A DNA stretch of 43,695 bases from an uncultured Eggerthellaceae bacterium (GTDB lineage: Bacteria > Actinomycetota > Coriobacteriia > Coriobacteriales > Eggerthellaceae): NCBI GenBank assembly GCA_937892845.1, contig CALBGP010000034.1, forward strand, positions 1 through 43,695. Reading direction: 5' to 3'. Position 1 is the first letter of the stretch. The number at the start of each line of letters is the position of its first letter. This document shows, piece by piece, positions 32,222 through 40,274 of the stretch. The notes under the pieces were generated by a model, which was given only the letters and a program-made list of their open reading frames with translations, searched no databases and had not been told where the DNA came from. The translations under genes and the position numbers were made by a program.

Positions 32222-32311
32222 CCTCTTTAAAGCGCGGATATCCTACACGGTTCCACCGATCTTTGCAAAATCATCCTGGGCTGCTGAGACCCGAAGAAGG
32301 CAAAGGAGCAC

Positions 32312-32330
32312 ATCATCATCTCATGATGAT
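32312..32330. promoter_or_regulatory. Candidate operator between LuxR regulator and flavin reductase
   Basis: ATCATCAT-CTC-ATGATGAT is a perfect 8-bp dyad, centred about 116 nt before the reductase start and about 100 nt before the regulator start. A TATTAT box (32352-32357) follows on the plus strand. It is the best binding-site candidate for the divergent LuxR protein. Confidence 0.55.
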
Positions 32331-32436
32331 TACCTGAACAGGCGTTATCCATATTATGCTGTCGTCTCGCCAAGCATCGAGCGGGCAGACAAGTCTTAAC
32401 CGAGGAATGGCAATCGCCAAAATCAGGAGGGATAAT

Positions 32437-34050
32437 ATGGCAGAAATCAAAGGTGTTTCCCGCAGAAGCTTCCTTGCGGGAACGGGCGCAATGGCCGCTC
32501 TCGCAGCAGCGGGCATCGCAGGCTGCTCGCCGAAGGGAAACAGTCAGGATAATGAAAACGGCACCGCATCCGCAACACAGCTGAAAACGGCCGACGAGGT
32601 CAAAGAATGCGACGTGCTCGTCGTTGGCCTCGGAGCATCGGGACTGATGGCAGCATACGGCGCAGCAAGCAATGGAGCCAACGTCATCGCCATCGACACT
32701 GGATCCGACATGTCGGCAACCACGAATGTCCGAACTTCTGGCGCATGGTGCGTAGGCTCAAGCCTTCAGAAAGCAGCAGCTGGCGAACAGCTGACCATCA
32801 AAGAGGCAATGGACCACATCAACAACGGCACGAACTACCAAACAAACCAGAAAGTTCTTAGGTCCATCCTTGGAGCGAGCGGCCGCGCCATCGACATCCT
32901 TGTCGAAAACGGCATGCAATTCCGCAACGACTTCGATCTGACCGGAGAACAAGCGAACATCAACACTCGCGGTGTACATTGGTACATCCAGACAGGCGCA
33001 GACCGAGCCGATGTTTTTCAGAAGGTCGCAGATAGCGCCGGGGTTGAATGCCTGTTCTCCACTACCGCAGAAAACGCAATCATTGAAGATGGGAATATCA
33101 CTGGAGTTCAGTGCGACTCATCCGGGAAAGTCCTCGATATCAAGGCCAAGGCCATCATCATGTGCTCGGGCGGCTTTCTTGGCAACCCCGACATGGTAGC
33201 CGAACATTTTGCTGGAGCAAAAATCGTGGTCATGGGCAACGAAGAGTGCAAGGGCGCTGGAATCAACATGGCAATCGAGGCCGGTGCCCAACTTGGCAAG
33301 TGCTTCAGCATTTCCATGAACGAATACGGCGGAGCAAATGACGCCGCGACCCCGACCTATGCATTCCGCCCCGAAACGGGATCGAACGATGCGATGCGCC
33401 TGACGGTTTTCGGCGGACTTATGGTAGATGCCGAAGGCGACCGATTCATTAATGAAGGCTTCGTTTGCGAACGTTGCATGTTTGCCGCAGAACCCTTCGT
33501 CCGCGAGAAATACCACTACGCCATCTCAGACGATGCATTCATCGAGCGCCTTAGCACCGAGCCCGCGGGTGATTTTTTCGGCGATGCACGCATGAAAAGC
33601 ATGTTCTCAGAAGTGGTCATGAGCAATTTGCGCGAACAGTTCGACAAGGCCATCGAAGAAGGATGGGCTTTTAAGGCAGACAGCATCGCCGAACTTGCAG
33701 AACATTTCGAACTCACTGATCTCGAACAGACCGTAGAAGAATACAATGCTGCATGTGCAGCTGGCGAAGATGAGCTCTTCTTCAAGGACGCAAAATACCT
33801 CAACGCCCTTACGACGCCCCCGTATTACATCATCCAATCCCAGCCCGCTGGATGGCTGTCCCTTGGCGGCATCAAGTCAAACGCATCTTGCCAAGCGCTC
33901 GATCCGGACGGACACCCCGTTGATGGGCTCTACGTTGCGGGCGTCGATGCGGACCTGTTCACCTCGCCGTACTACCAGATGGCTTCCGCAAACGCATTCG
34001 CCCTGTCAAGCGGCCTCATTGCCGGCGAAGCAGCAGCCGCAAGCCTGTAA
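32437..34050 (+). CDS. Tat-exported FAD-binding oxidoreductase (fumarate-reductase-like)
   Basis: A 537-residue flavoprotein. The Tat signal SRRSFLAGTGAMAALAAAG ends with a lipobox-like AGCS, so the enzyme is probably lipid-anchored outside. The Rossmann FAD site is VLVVGLGASGLMAAYGA with the ribose-binding acid in VIAID. The FAD_binding_2 domain ends with GLYVAGVDADLF and QMASANAFALSSG. No CXXCH haem motif or FMN-binding domain is present, so electrons must come from another protein. Fumarate, urocanate, cinnamate-like or drug substrates are all possible in this family. AGGAGG precedes ATG 32437. Codon use and GC look somewhat lower than in neighbours. Confidence 0.9.
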   Translation: MAEIKGVSRRSFLAGTGAMAALAAAGIAGCSPKGNSQDNENGTASATQLKTADEVKECDVLVVGLGASGLMAAYGAASNGANVIAIDTGSDMSATTNVRTSGAWCVGSSLQKAAAGEQLTIKEAMDHINNGTNYQTNQKVLRSILGASGRAIDILVENGMQFRNDFDLTGEQANINTRGVHWYIQTGADRADVFQKVADSAGVECLFSTTAENAIIEDGNITGVQCDSSGKVLDIKAKAIIMCSGGFLGNPDMVAEHFAGAKIVVMGNEECKGAGINMAIEAGAQLGKCFSISMNEYGGANDAATPTYAFRPETGSNDAMRLTVFGGLMVDAEGDRFINEGFVCERCMFAAEPFVREKYHYAISDDAFIERLSTEPAGDFFGDARMKSMFSEVVMSNLREQFDKAIEEGWAFKADSIAELAEHFELTDLEQTVEEYNAACAAGEDELFFKDAKYLNALTTPPYYIIQSQPAGWLSLGGIKSNASCQALDPDGHPVDGLYVAGVDADLFTSPYYQMASANAFALSSGLIAGEAAAASL

Positions 34051-34109
34051 TACAAGCCACATTTCTACACGCTGGCGCATCCCCTCCTTTAACGCCAGCA
34101 ACACGCGAA

Positions 34110-34135
34110 GAAGCCCCGCCAAATTGCGGGGCTTC
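34110..34135. terminator. Hairpin between convergent flavin reductase and copA
   Basis: GAAGCCCCGC (34110-34119) and GCGGGGCTTC (34126-34135) form a perfect 10-bp stem with a 6-nt loop. It is 60 nt past the reductase stop and can serve both convergent transcripts; T-tracts are weak. Confidence 0.7.
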
Positions 34136-34232
34136 ACCATATCGACGAACACCGAAACGGCGAGAGCGGACACGAGGCAAGACAAAACGCAAACGCCATA
34201 AGGGCACATCATGCACATACGCCGCCTTCGCC

Positions 34233-36488
34233 CTATCCCTTGAACCTTTTCAGCAGAAGCGAATTGCCGACAACCGTCACGCTGGACAACGCCATGGCCG
34301 CGCCGGCGATCTCCGGCGCGATGATGCCGAACGCCGCCAAGGGGATCATCACCACGTTGTAGATGAGCGCCCAGAACAGGTTCTGCTTCACCTTGCGCAT
34401 GGTAGAGCGCGCCAAACGCAGCGCCACGGGCAGGTCCGTGAGACGATTGTGCAGAAGCACCACCCCGCCCGCATCCATGGCTATATCCGTTCCGCTCGCC
34501 ATCACCACGCCCACATCCGCAGACGCAAGCGCCGGGGCATCGTTGATCCCATCGCCCACGAAGGCCACGCAACGGCCGTCGGCGCGAAGAGCCTCAACGG
34601 CCCGGGATTTCTCCAAGGGCAGAACACGCGCCTGCACGAGCTCCGGCGCGATGCCCGCCTCGGCCGCAGTCGCAAGAGCCCGCTCCCCAGAGTCGCCCGT
34701 GACCATGTGCACACGCATGCCGAATTCGCCTTGAAGCTCCCGGACCGCCTGGGCGGCATCGGCCTTGAGCTCGTCGGCGCATTCGATACGACCCACCTCC
34801 ACGCCATCGACAAGCACCGTTTCGCCCACTTCGTAAAGCCGGCCATCCACCACGCCGCGCACACCAGTGCCGGGAATGGCCTCGAAATCCGTCACCTGGG
34901 GATAGCGGCCCTGCACGCGCGGACGCCCGTACTCGATCACCGCACGGGCCACGGGGTGCTCGCTTTTGTATTCGAGAGCCACCACGGCAGGCAGGTGCTC
35001 ATCGGCAACAGTGCAGCTGACAACGCGGGGTTCGCCCTCAGTCAGCGTTCCGGTCTTGTCGAAGACCACATCGGTTATGCGGCGCATCTGCTCGAGCACC
35101 GCACCGTCCCTGATCAGCACGCCAAGCTGGGCGCCCTTGCCCATGCCCACCATGAGGGCCGTTGGCGTGGCAAGCCCCAATGCGCACGGGCACGCAACCA
35201 CGATCACCGCGATGGCGGCCAGAAGCGCGTGCTGGAAAAGCGCGGCGCCCGACCAGCCCGACGAAGCGGCAGGGTCAGCACCGTAGCCCAGCACCATCCA
35301 AGCGACAAACGTGAGAGCGGCGATTGCCAGGATGGTCGGCACGAAAACGGCGGCAACCTTGTCGGCCAGGCGCTGGATGGGAGCCTTCGACCCCTGCGCA
35401 TCCTCGACAGCGCGCACGATGCGCGCCAACGTCGAATCCGCGCCCACCGCCGTAGCCCTCACGCGCAACGACCCCGTGGTGTTCTGAGTCCCGCCCGTTA
35501 CGCGGTCCCCAACGCGCTTGACCTGCGGCAACGATTCGCCCGTGATCATGCTTTCGTCAACTTCGGCAGCTCCTGCAACCACCACGCCGTCCACGGGGAC
35601 CTTCCCGCCAGGCAGCACCTCGATGATATCGCCCGCAGCAACCTGCGAAAGCGGCACCTCATCCACGGTCTCCGGCTCACCTGCAAGCGCAGGGAGCACC
35701 AAGCGCGCCGTGGGCGGTGTGAGATTCATCAGCGATTCGATGGCCTGCCCCGTCGCACCCTTCGCCCGCGACTCCAAAACCTTGCCCAAAAGCACGAACG
35801 TGATCAGCATGGCGCACGTCTCGAAATACGGCATGCCGCCATTGACCGACGCGGCCGCCTGCGCATCCCAGCCAGAAAGCGGTGCCAGCGCCGTGATGTA
35901 GAGACTGAAGACGAACGCGATGGTGGTGCCCAGAGCAACCAGCACATCCATATTCGCCGTGCGCATCTTGAGTGCCGACCAGGCGCCTGAATAGAATCGC
36001 GCGCCGCAGCCGAACTGCACGGGGACGGTCAGCGCGAGCACTACCAGATTCGCAGCGAACATGGATTGGGCGAAAAACGCGGAGTCCGACGCATCCGGCC
36101 ACAGAATGCCGGCCAGTGCAGACCCAAGCGCCATATGCGCACCCGGCACCATGCATATGACCATGATGGCAACCGTGAAGACAGCGGACATGGCGAGCAC
36201 CCACAGGTCGTGGACAGCATGGCGACGTTCCCGCTCTCGCCGGGCTTCGTCCACCAGCGGCGCGTCGTCGGCGATGAGTTCGCCATTGAAGCTCATGTCA
36301 TCGAAGATGTGCAGCAGGTCTTCGGGCGTGGCACCATTATCCCGATACCGCACCATGCCCGTATTGTTCGCCAGGTTGACCGCGCATGAGATCACGGCCT
36401 CGTTGCGGTTGAACGCCTTCTCTATGTTCGAAGCGCAATTCGCGCAATGCATGCCCTCGATGGACATGCGGAATGTCTTTTCAGCCAT
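34233..36488 (-). CDS. copA: Copper-translocating P1B-type ATPase
   Basis: A 751-residue membrane ATPase that exports Cu(I). One N-terminal metal-binding domain has GMHCANC (12-18). After it come membrane helices, the actuator TGES (316-319), the membrane CPC motif (433-435), the phosphorylation site DKTGT with Asp477, the SEHPVARA motif of the P1B nucleotide domain, and GDGINDAPAL. These are diagnostic of copper or silver pumps. The gene follows csoR by 36 nt, and a CsoR operator lies ahead of both. ATG 36488 is preceded by GGAAGGG. Confidence 0.96.
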   Translation of the reverse strand: MAEKTFRMSIEGMHCANCASNIEKAFNRNEAVISCAVNLANNTGMVRYRDNGATPEDLLHIFDDMSFNGELIADDAPLVDEARRERERRHAVHDLWVLAMSAVFTVAIMVICMVPGAHMALGSALAGILWPDASDSAFFAQSMFAANLVVLALTVPVQFGCGARFYSGAWSALKMRTANMDVLVALGTTIAFVFSLYITALAPLSGWDAQAAASVNGGMPYFETCAMLITFVLLGKVLESRAKGATGQAIESLMNLTPPTARLVLPALAGEPETVDEVPLSQVAAGDIIEVLPGGKVPVDGVVVAGAAEVDESMITGESLPQVKRVGDRVTGGTQNTTGSLRVRATAVGADSTLARIVRAVEDAQGSKAPIQRLADKVAAVFVPTILAIAALTFVAWMVLGYGADPAASSGWSGAALFQHALLAAIAVIVVACPCALGLATPTALMVGMGKGAQLGVLIRDGAVLEQMRRITDVVFDKTGTLTEGEPRVVSCTVADEHLPAVVALEYKSEHPVARAVIEYGRPRVQGRYPQVTDFEAIPGTGVRGVVDGRLYEVGETVLVDGVEVGRIECADELKADAAQAVRELQGEFGMRVHMVTGDSGERALATAAEAGIAPELVQARVLPLEKSRAVEALRADGRCVAFVGDGINDAPALASADVGVVMASGTDIAMDAGGVVLLHNRLTDLPVALRLARSTMRKVKQNLFWALIYNVVMIPLAAFGIIAPEIAGAAMALSSVTVVGNSLLLKRFKG

Positions 36489-36524
36489 GTGGCACCCTTC
36501 CGTACTCTATCGCGTGCAGCCTGC

Positions 36525-36824
36525 TCAGGAGAACCGGCGCAGGAGCTCCATCACCTCGTCGACGACCTCGTCGTTGCCTTCGCGGATCTGCTCGATCACG
36601 CAACTGCGCAGGTGGTCATGCAAAACGAGCTCCGAGACCCGATGGACGGCCTTTTCAGCCGCGGCCAACTGGATGAGGACATCGCCGCAATAGCGGTTGT
36701 CAGCGATCATGGCCTTCACGCCGTTGAGCTGACCGATGGCACGATTGAGTCGTTTCTGCAGGTCATCCTGCAGCTCTTCAGCCCGCGGCGTTTCCTTCAG
36801 GTGGCATCCGCACTCCGCTGCCAT
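36525..36824 (-). CDS. csoR: Copper-sensing repressor CsoR
   Basis: A 99-residue all-helical repressor of the CsoR/RcnR family, which leaves DNA on binding Cu(I). The copper ligands are Cys46 (NRYCGDV), His71 and Cys75 (HDHLRSC), with exactly the 25- and 4-residue spacing of characterised CsoR. The N-terminus carries an extra Cys pair and His (CGCH). I chose ATG 36824, preceded by AAGGAG, over an in-frame ATG at 36881 that overlaps the operator. It heads the operon with copA. Confidence 0.94.
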   Translation of the reverse strand: MAAECGCHLKETPRAEELQDDLQKRLNRAIGQLNGVKAMIADNRYCGDVLIQLAAAEKAVHRVSELVLHDHLRSCVIEQIREGNDEVVDEVMELLRRFS

Positions 36825-36881
36825 ACCGTCTCCTTCCAAGACCCGGTTCCAACCGGCGGCATCCTTGCATGGAGCCGCCAT

Positions 36882-36898
36882 ATACCCCCATGGGGTAT
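36882..36898. promoter_or_regulatory. CsoR operator
   Basis: ATACCCC and GGGGTAT are perfect 7-bp inverted arms separated by 3 nt, the usual G/C-run form of CsoR sites. It lies 58 nt before the csoR start codon. Confidence 0.88.
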
Positions 36899-36978
36899 CT
36901 ATGCGGCAAAGTATAGCAGAACCGGGCGTATTGCGGCAAAGGGTCGTGCGGCCGCCGACGCGCCGCCGAGGCCCGCCC

Positions 36979-37030
36979 GCGGGCGGGACCGCCGGGCTGC
37001 GGGCGGGACCGCTGGGCTGCGGACGGGACC
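36979..37030. repeat. 20-bp GC-rich tandem repeats (2.6 copies)
   Basis: Two adjacent units, 36979-36998 and 36999-37018, differ by one base; a third partial unit follows to 37030. Each has the core GGGCGGGACCGC. The stretch belongs to the 480-nt gap between csoR and the endonuclease-domain gene, which contains no supportable gene. Confidence 0.75.
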
Positions 37031-37063
37031 CTGACCAGAGCGAACGAGATGCGAGGGCGCAAA

Positions 37064-37242
37064 GGCACCTTGCACCGCGTTTTGACCACTTCTGGTCAAA
37101 ACGGCGAGTTTTCGGTAGTTTGAAACGTCAGGCCACTCGCACCAAAATCCGCGACCTGGGCAAACGCCGCCCCAAATTGCGCCGGGAGCCCTCAATGGTC
37201 ATAATTGCGAGTTTTCGGTACCGAAAACTCGCAATTTTGACC
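37064..37242 (-). repeat. Dispersed non-coding repeat element, copy 2 (complete)
   Basis: Read on the minus strand this copy begins with a perfect 34-nt palindrome (37236-37203; outer bases extend it to 46 nt with one mismatch, 37242-37197), continues through a spacer similar to 31-108, and ends with the 58-nt block matching 109-166 with 5 mismatches. Inside that block the arms CGTTTTGACCA (37078-37088) and TGGTCAAAACG (37093-37103) form an 11-bp hairpin. No coding capacity is evident. Confidence 0.85.
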
Positions 37243-37380
37243 GAAACTCCGCGTTTCCCGTGCGCGGAGGCAGTCCTGCACATGAGGGCAACCCTGTGCA
37301 CGGGAGGTTCCTGCACACGGGAGCATCTTCGCCACGCAAAGACGACCCTGGCGCACACGAAAGCGTCCACGGCAGCTCCA

Positions 37381-38367
37381 TCAGAATCCAAGCGCCCGCC
37401 GCAACGCCAGTTGCTTCGCCCGATAGTCCCGCACGCGGATGCGCAAACGCACGCCAAGAGCCGAGGCAACAGAAGCCGCCAACCTATCCGTCTCGCGGAC
37501 CGAGCGCAATTGCCCCCACGTGGCTATCAGCACCTCGTAGCCCAAGGTCTTCAAGTTGTTGTATCTGATGGCATCGTGGGTGATCCGCTCAGCACCGGTG
37601 TGCTCCTGGTTGCTGTCGTACTCAATCGCCACCTTCTTATCAGGCCAGCATAGGTCGCAGTAGTATCTGCCGCCAGGATCAAGAACCGCACTGCGACCGG
37701 GTATCGAGACGGGCGGGTTCAAAACCGGAGCAGGCAATCCATAGCCACCGCGCACGCCGGGCAGCGTGAGCAGGGCGGCAAGCATGCTCTCGACAGGCGA
37801 CCCCGACCCATCCAGCGCATACCGAATGGCCCTGCGAGAGGGAGCGGAGAAGACCGAAGCGGGCAAAACCTCCGAAAAATGGCGCAGACGGTCAACGGAG
37901 GTCACCGGCGCACAGTCGAAATCCGTAGCGTAGCGACAAAACGAACCTGTTCCCGCGTCAAAAACCGGGACCGCGCGCCTATACCAACCACAGAACTCGA
38001 AGGCAAGGAGCAGGACATCCTCGATCGGCATCGATCGGCCCATCTGCCCCACGCACACCTCAGGCGAAACCACACCGATTCTTCCCAGGTTTTCAACATC
38101 GACGAAACACAGCGCCGAAGGAGGAAGGTCGCAGCCGCTTGCGTGGACCCTGACCCCCGCCCGTCGATGCATGCCGCCTGAGTTCCGCACCATCACGTGT
38201 ACGTCACCGGAAACAGATACAAGCCGCTGAACAGCGCCGATATCGAATCGAGCAAGGGCCGTGGGCACCGACGCGGCAGAACCCTGCCTCCGCAGGCGCT
38301 CGGCCGCAACGGCATGGGGGCTGCGCCAGAACGCCAAAGCGGTTTGATGTGTCAGCACAATGTCCAT
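37381..38367 (-). CDS. DUF559-like endonuclease-domain protein
   Basis: A 328-residue protein of unassigned function. The C-terminal part reads YYCDLCWPDKKVAIEYDS, then QEHTG and LGYEVLIATWGQL, the layout of the Vsr/DUF559 branch of PD-(D/E)XK nucleases (candidate catalytic Asp and Glu-x-Asp). The N-terminal 200 residues begin MDIVLTHQTALAFWRSP and contain short beta-rich stretches, reminiscent of AbiEi-type antitoxin-like proteins common in this bacterial family. No partner toxin gene is adjacent. ATG 38367 follows GTGGAG closely. It lies between a repeat tract and a GNAT gene, 2 kb from a restriction system, so a defence role is possible but unproven. Confidence 0.7.
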   Translation of the reverse strand: MDIVLTHQTALAFWRSPHAVAAERLRRQGSAASVPTALARFDIGAVQRLVSVSGDVHVMVRNSGGMHRRAGVRVHASGCDLPPSALCFVDVENLGRIGVVSPEVCVGQMGRSMPIEDVLLLAFEFCGWYRRAVPVFDAGTGSFCRYATDFDCAPVTSVDRLRHFSEVLPASVFSAPSRRAIRYALDGSGSPVESMLAALLTLPGVRGGYGLPAPVLNPPVSIPGRSAVLDPGGRYYCDLCWPDKKVAIEYDSNQEHTGAERITHDAIRYNNLKTLGYEVLIATWGQLRSVRETDRLAASVASALGVRLRIRVRDYRAKQLALRRALGF

Positions 38368-38538
38368 GGCTCCACGATAGCGCAAACACCTTGCCGTTCC
38401 GCTTCGGCAATCTGCCCTCGGTCCAATCGTCAAGCATTCCCAAATCCGTCCGCATTGCTATCATAAGACGAAAGAATATCTGCCGAAAAACGCTCGCGCA
38501 GCAAACGAAATGCCACGCCCGATCAATCAGGAGCACAT

Positions 38539-39102
38539 ATGTCAACGGACCACATGCACGAAGAAGCAAGCCCCACCTACCGCAACCTCTGTGCCGAAGA
38601 AATCAGCCCCGAGCTGTTCAGCGCATTCGTCCGGACCCAAAATGTAACGAAGGTCTGGCGCAAACGCGATGGCCGATGGATGATCGAAGACGATCCGTTC
38701 GTGGATGACTGGAGCGCGGCGGACTATGCATTTTTGTGCGATTGCCTGAAAAACACGGTGGCAACCGGCGGCATGGTTCGCGCGGCATTCCTGAACGGCA
38801 AGCTCAAGGGGTTCGCCTCGGTTGAGGGAATCCCCCTGGGCAGCAGAGGCCAGTACCGCGACCTCACAAGCCTGCATGTCAGCCAGGATGCACGCCACCA
38901 CGGAATAGGCCGGGCGCTCTTCGATGCCGCGTGCGAGTTCGCCGTCGAAATAGGAGGCGAAAAGCTCTATATCTCGTCTCATTCAGCCGTCGAGACGCAG
39001 GCGTTCTACCATGCGGTCGGATGCGTCGAAGCCGAAGAATACTGCGTCAAGCACGTTGAGCAAGAACCTTTCGACTGCCAACTGGAGCGAAAGCTGCGCT
39101 AA
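38539..39102 (+). CDS. GNAT-family N-acetyltransferase
   Basis: A 187-residue acetyltransferase. The acetyl-CoA-binding motif A is LTSLHVSQDARHHGIGRALFDAA (short form DARHHGIGRAL, about 118-128), and motif B is AFYHAVGCVEAEEYC near the end. The N-terminal half, with a conserved-looking WRKRDGRWMIEDDPFVDDW segment, resembles uncharacterised GNAT proteins of anaerobes. Substrate unknown. A strong AGGAG lies eight nt before the ATG. It converges on the modD gene. Confidence 0.88.
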   Translation: MSTDHMHEEASPTYRNLCAEEISPELFSAFVRTQNVTKVWRKRDGRWMIEDDPFVDDWSAADYAFLCDCLKNTVATGGMVRAAFLNGKLKGFASVEGIPLGSRGQYRDLTSLHVSQDARHHGIGRALFDAACEFAVEIGGEKLYISSHSAVETQAFYHAVGCVEAEEYCVKHVEQEPFDCQLERKLR

Positions 39103-39180
39103 AGAACCGTCTCGAAGCCGACCGAAAAACCGGCCGCCAGGCAGCACGGAAAGCTGAGCGCCAAGCCGCGCCGCAAGCCG

Positions 39181-40077
39181 CTAGAGAGCCTGCATCCGCA
39201 CGCTCATGTCGATGGGCTTGGCAGTGAACGGCGCCGTTGTCGCAATGCCATCCACGCCGGTTGCCGCATACGCTGCGCAATTCTGGGGGTTGACCCCTCC
39301 CGCAGCAATGATGGTCATGCGCGGGTCAATTGCCCGCAACTCCTTAACCAACCCGGACAGCTCATCGGCACCCAACTTGTCAACCTGCACGCCATCGACA
39401 CCGACCCACGGAATCGCGCCGCCGGACTCAGCACATGCACGTGCGCTTTCCGCATTCACGCAAGCAAGCCTGCGGGCGCCCTCGGCATCAACCTCCACGA
39501 ACAGCTTCTTCTCGACGCAGCGTTGGCGAATGACGGGAAGCTGCTCGACAAACGCGTCGAATCCGCCAAGAAAAGTAAGATGATGGTCGAATACCAGCAC
39601 GGTCTCAGACAGTCCCAACCTGTGAGGGAACGCACCGCCGGCAATGCAGGAATCAACCAGCAGGTCCTTCACGCCAGGCATGCTTTTGCGCGTGGTCAGA
39701 ACCTCGCATGCCGGGTTGGCGGCATGAACCGCATCCACCATGGCCCGCGTCTTGGTGGCAACCGCCGAGCAGTGGTCGAAGACATTGAGGCACACCTTCC
39801 ACATCTGATGCAAAGCGGCCGCACTACCCCGCACCGCCATGAACTCCTGACCGGCAACGAGGCGCTGACCGGAAGGCTGGGCCTCAAGCACCGTGCAACC
39901 GAGCTTTGCCGCTATGCGCACAGCAACTTCGGTTCCGGCAAGCACGCAATCCTCGCGCGTGAAGTAATCCATGCGGCCAGGAGCATCGCCCAAACCCAGA
40001 GCATGAGAAGTCAGATCGAAATATGGAACATCCTCGGCTATGAGCTGATCGATGCGTGCATCGGAAATGGTTACCAT
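39181..40077 (-). CDS. modD: ModD-like protein (nicotinate-nucleotide pyrophosphorylase family)
   Basis: A 298-residue protein of the quinolinate phosphoribosyltransferase fold. The beginning ISDARIDQLIAEDVPYFDLTSHALG fits ModD closely (short forms: LIAEDVPYFDLTS), and TTRKSMPGVKDLLVDSCIAGGAFPHRLGLSETVLVFDHH corresponds to the substrate site (short: TRKSMPG, PHRLGLSE). NadC proper would show a different start and more basic residues. ModD is usually beside molybdate transporter genes and its reaction is not settled; here no modABC is adjacent, but a molybdoenzyme operon is in the window. GAGGGGG precedes ATG 40077. Confidence 0.82.
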   Translation of the reverse strand: MVTISDARIDQLIAEDVPYFDLTSHALGLGDAPGRMDYFTREDCVLAGTEVAVRIAAKLGCTVLEAQPSGQRLVAGQEFMAVRGSAAALHQMWKVCLNVFDHCSAVATKTRAMVDAVHAANPACEVLTTRKSMPGVKDLLVDSCIAGGAFPHRLGLSETVLVFDHHLTFLGGFDAFVEQLPVIRQRCVEKKLFVEVDAEGARRLACVNAESARACAESGGAIPWVGVDGVQVDKLGADELSGLVKELRAIDPRMTIIAAGGVNPQNCAAYAATGVDGIATTAPFTAKPIDMSVRMQAL

Positions 40078-40274
40078 GCGAAACCCCCTCAGGAAACAGG
40101 CAAAGCGGACGGGAGCCCCGAACCGCCGAAGCATACAACGCAGACGAAATGACACCAGCAGAACGATACCTGATTATCCTCCGATGGCAATAGCCCGACG
40201 CATGGCGAATGGTTCTTGAAGCATGCCGCAGGAGAACCCGTCGAGTGCGGTCAACGACGATTCGAATCGGAAAG

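Noticed and set aside
34449..35990. 513-residue plus-strand open frame
   Set aside because: Antisense to copA; His/Arg-rich with no domain.
36882..37380. Possibility of a CRISPR array in the repeat tract
   Set aside because: Repeats are palindromic modules or direct 20-mers without unique equal-length spacers, and no cas gene is near.
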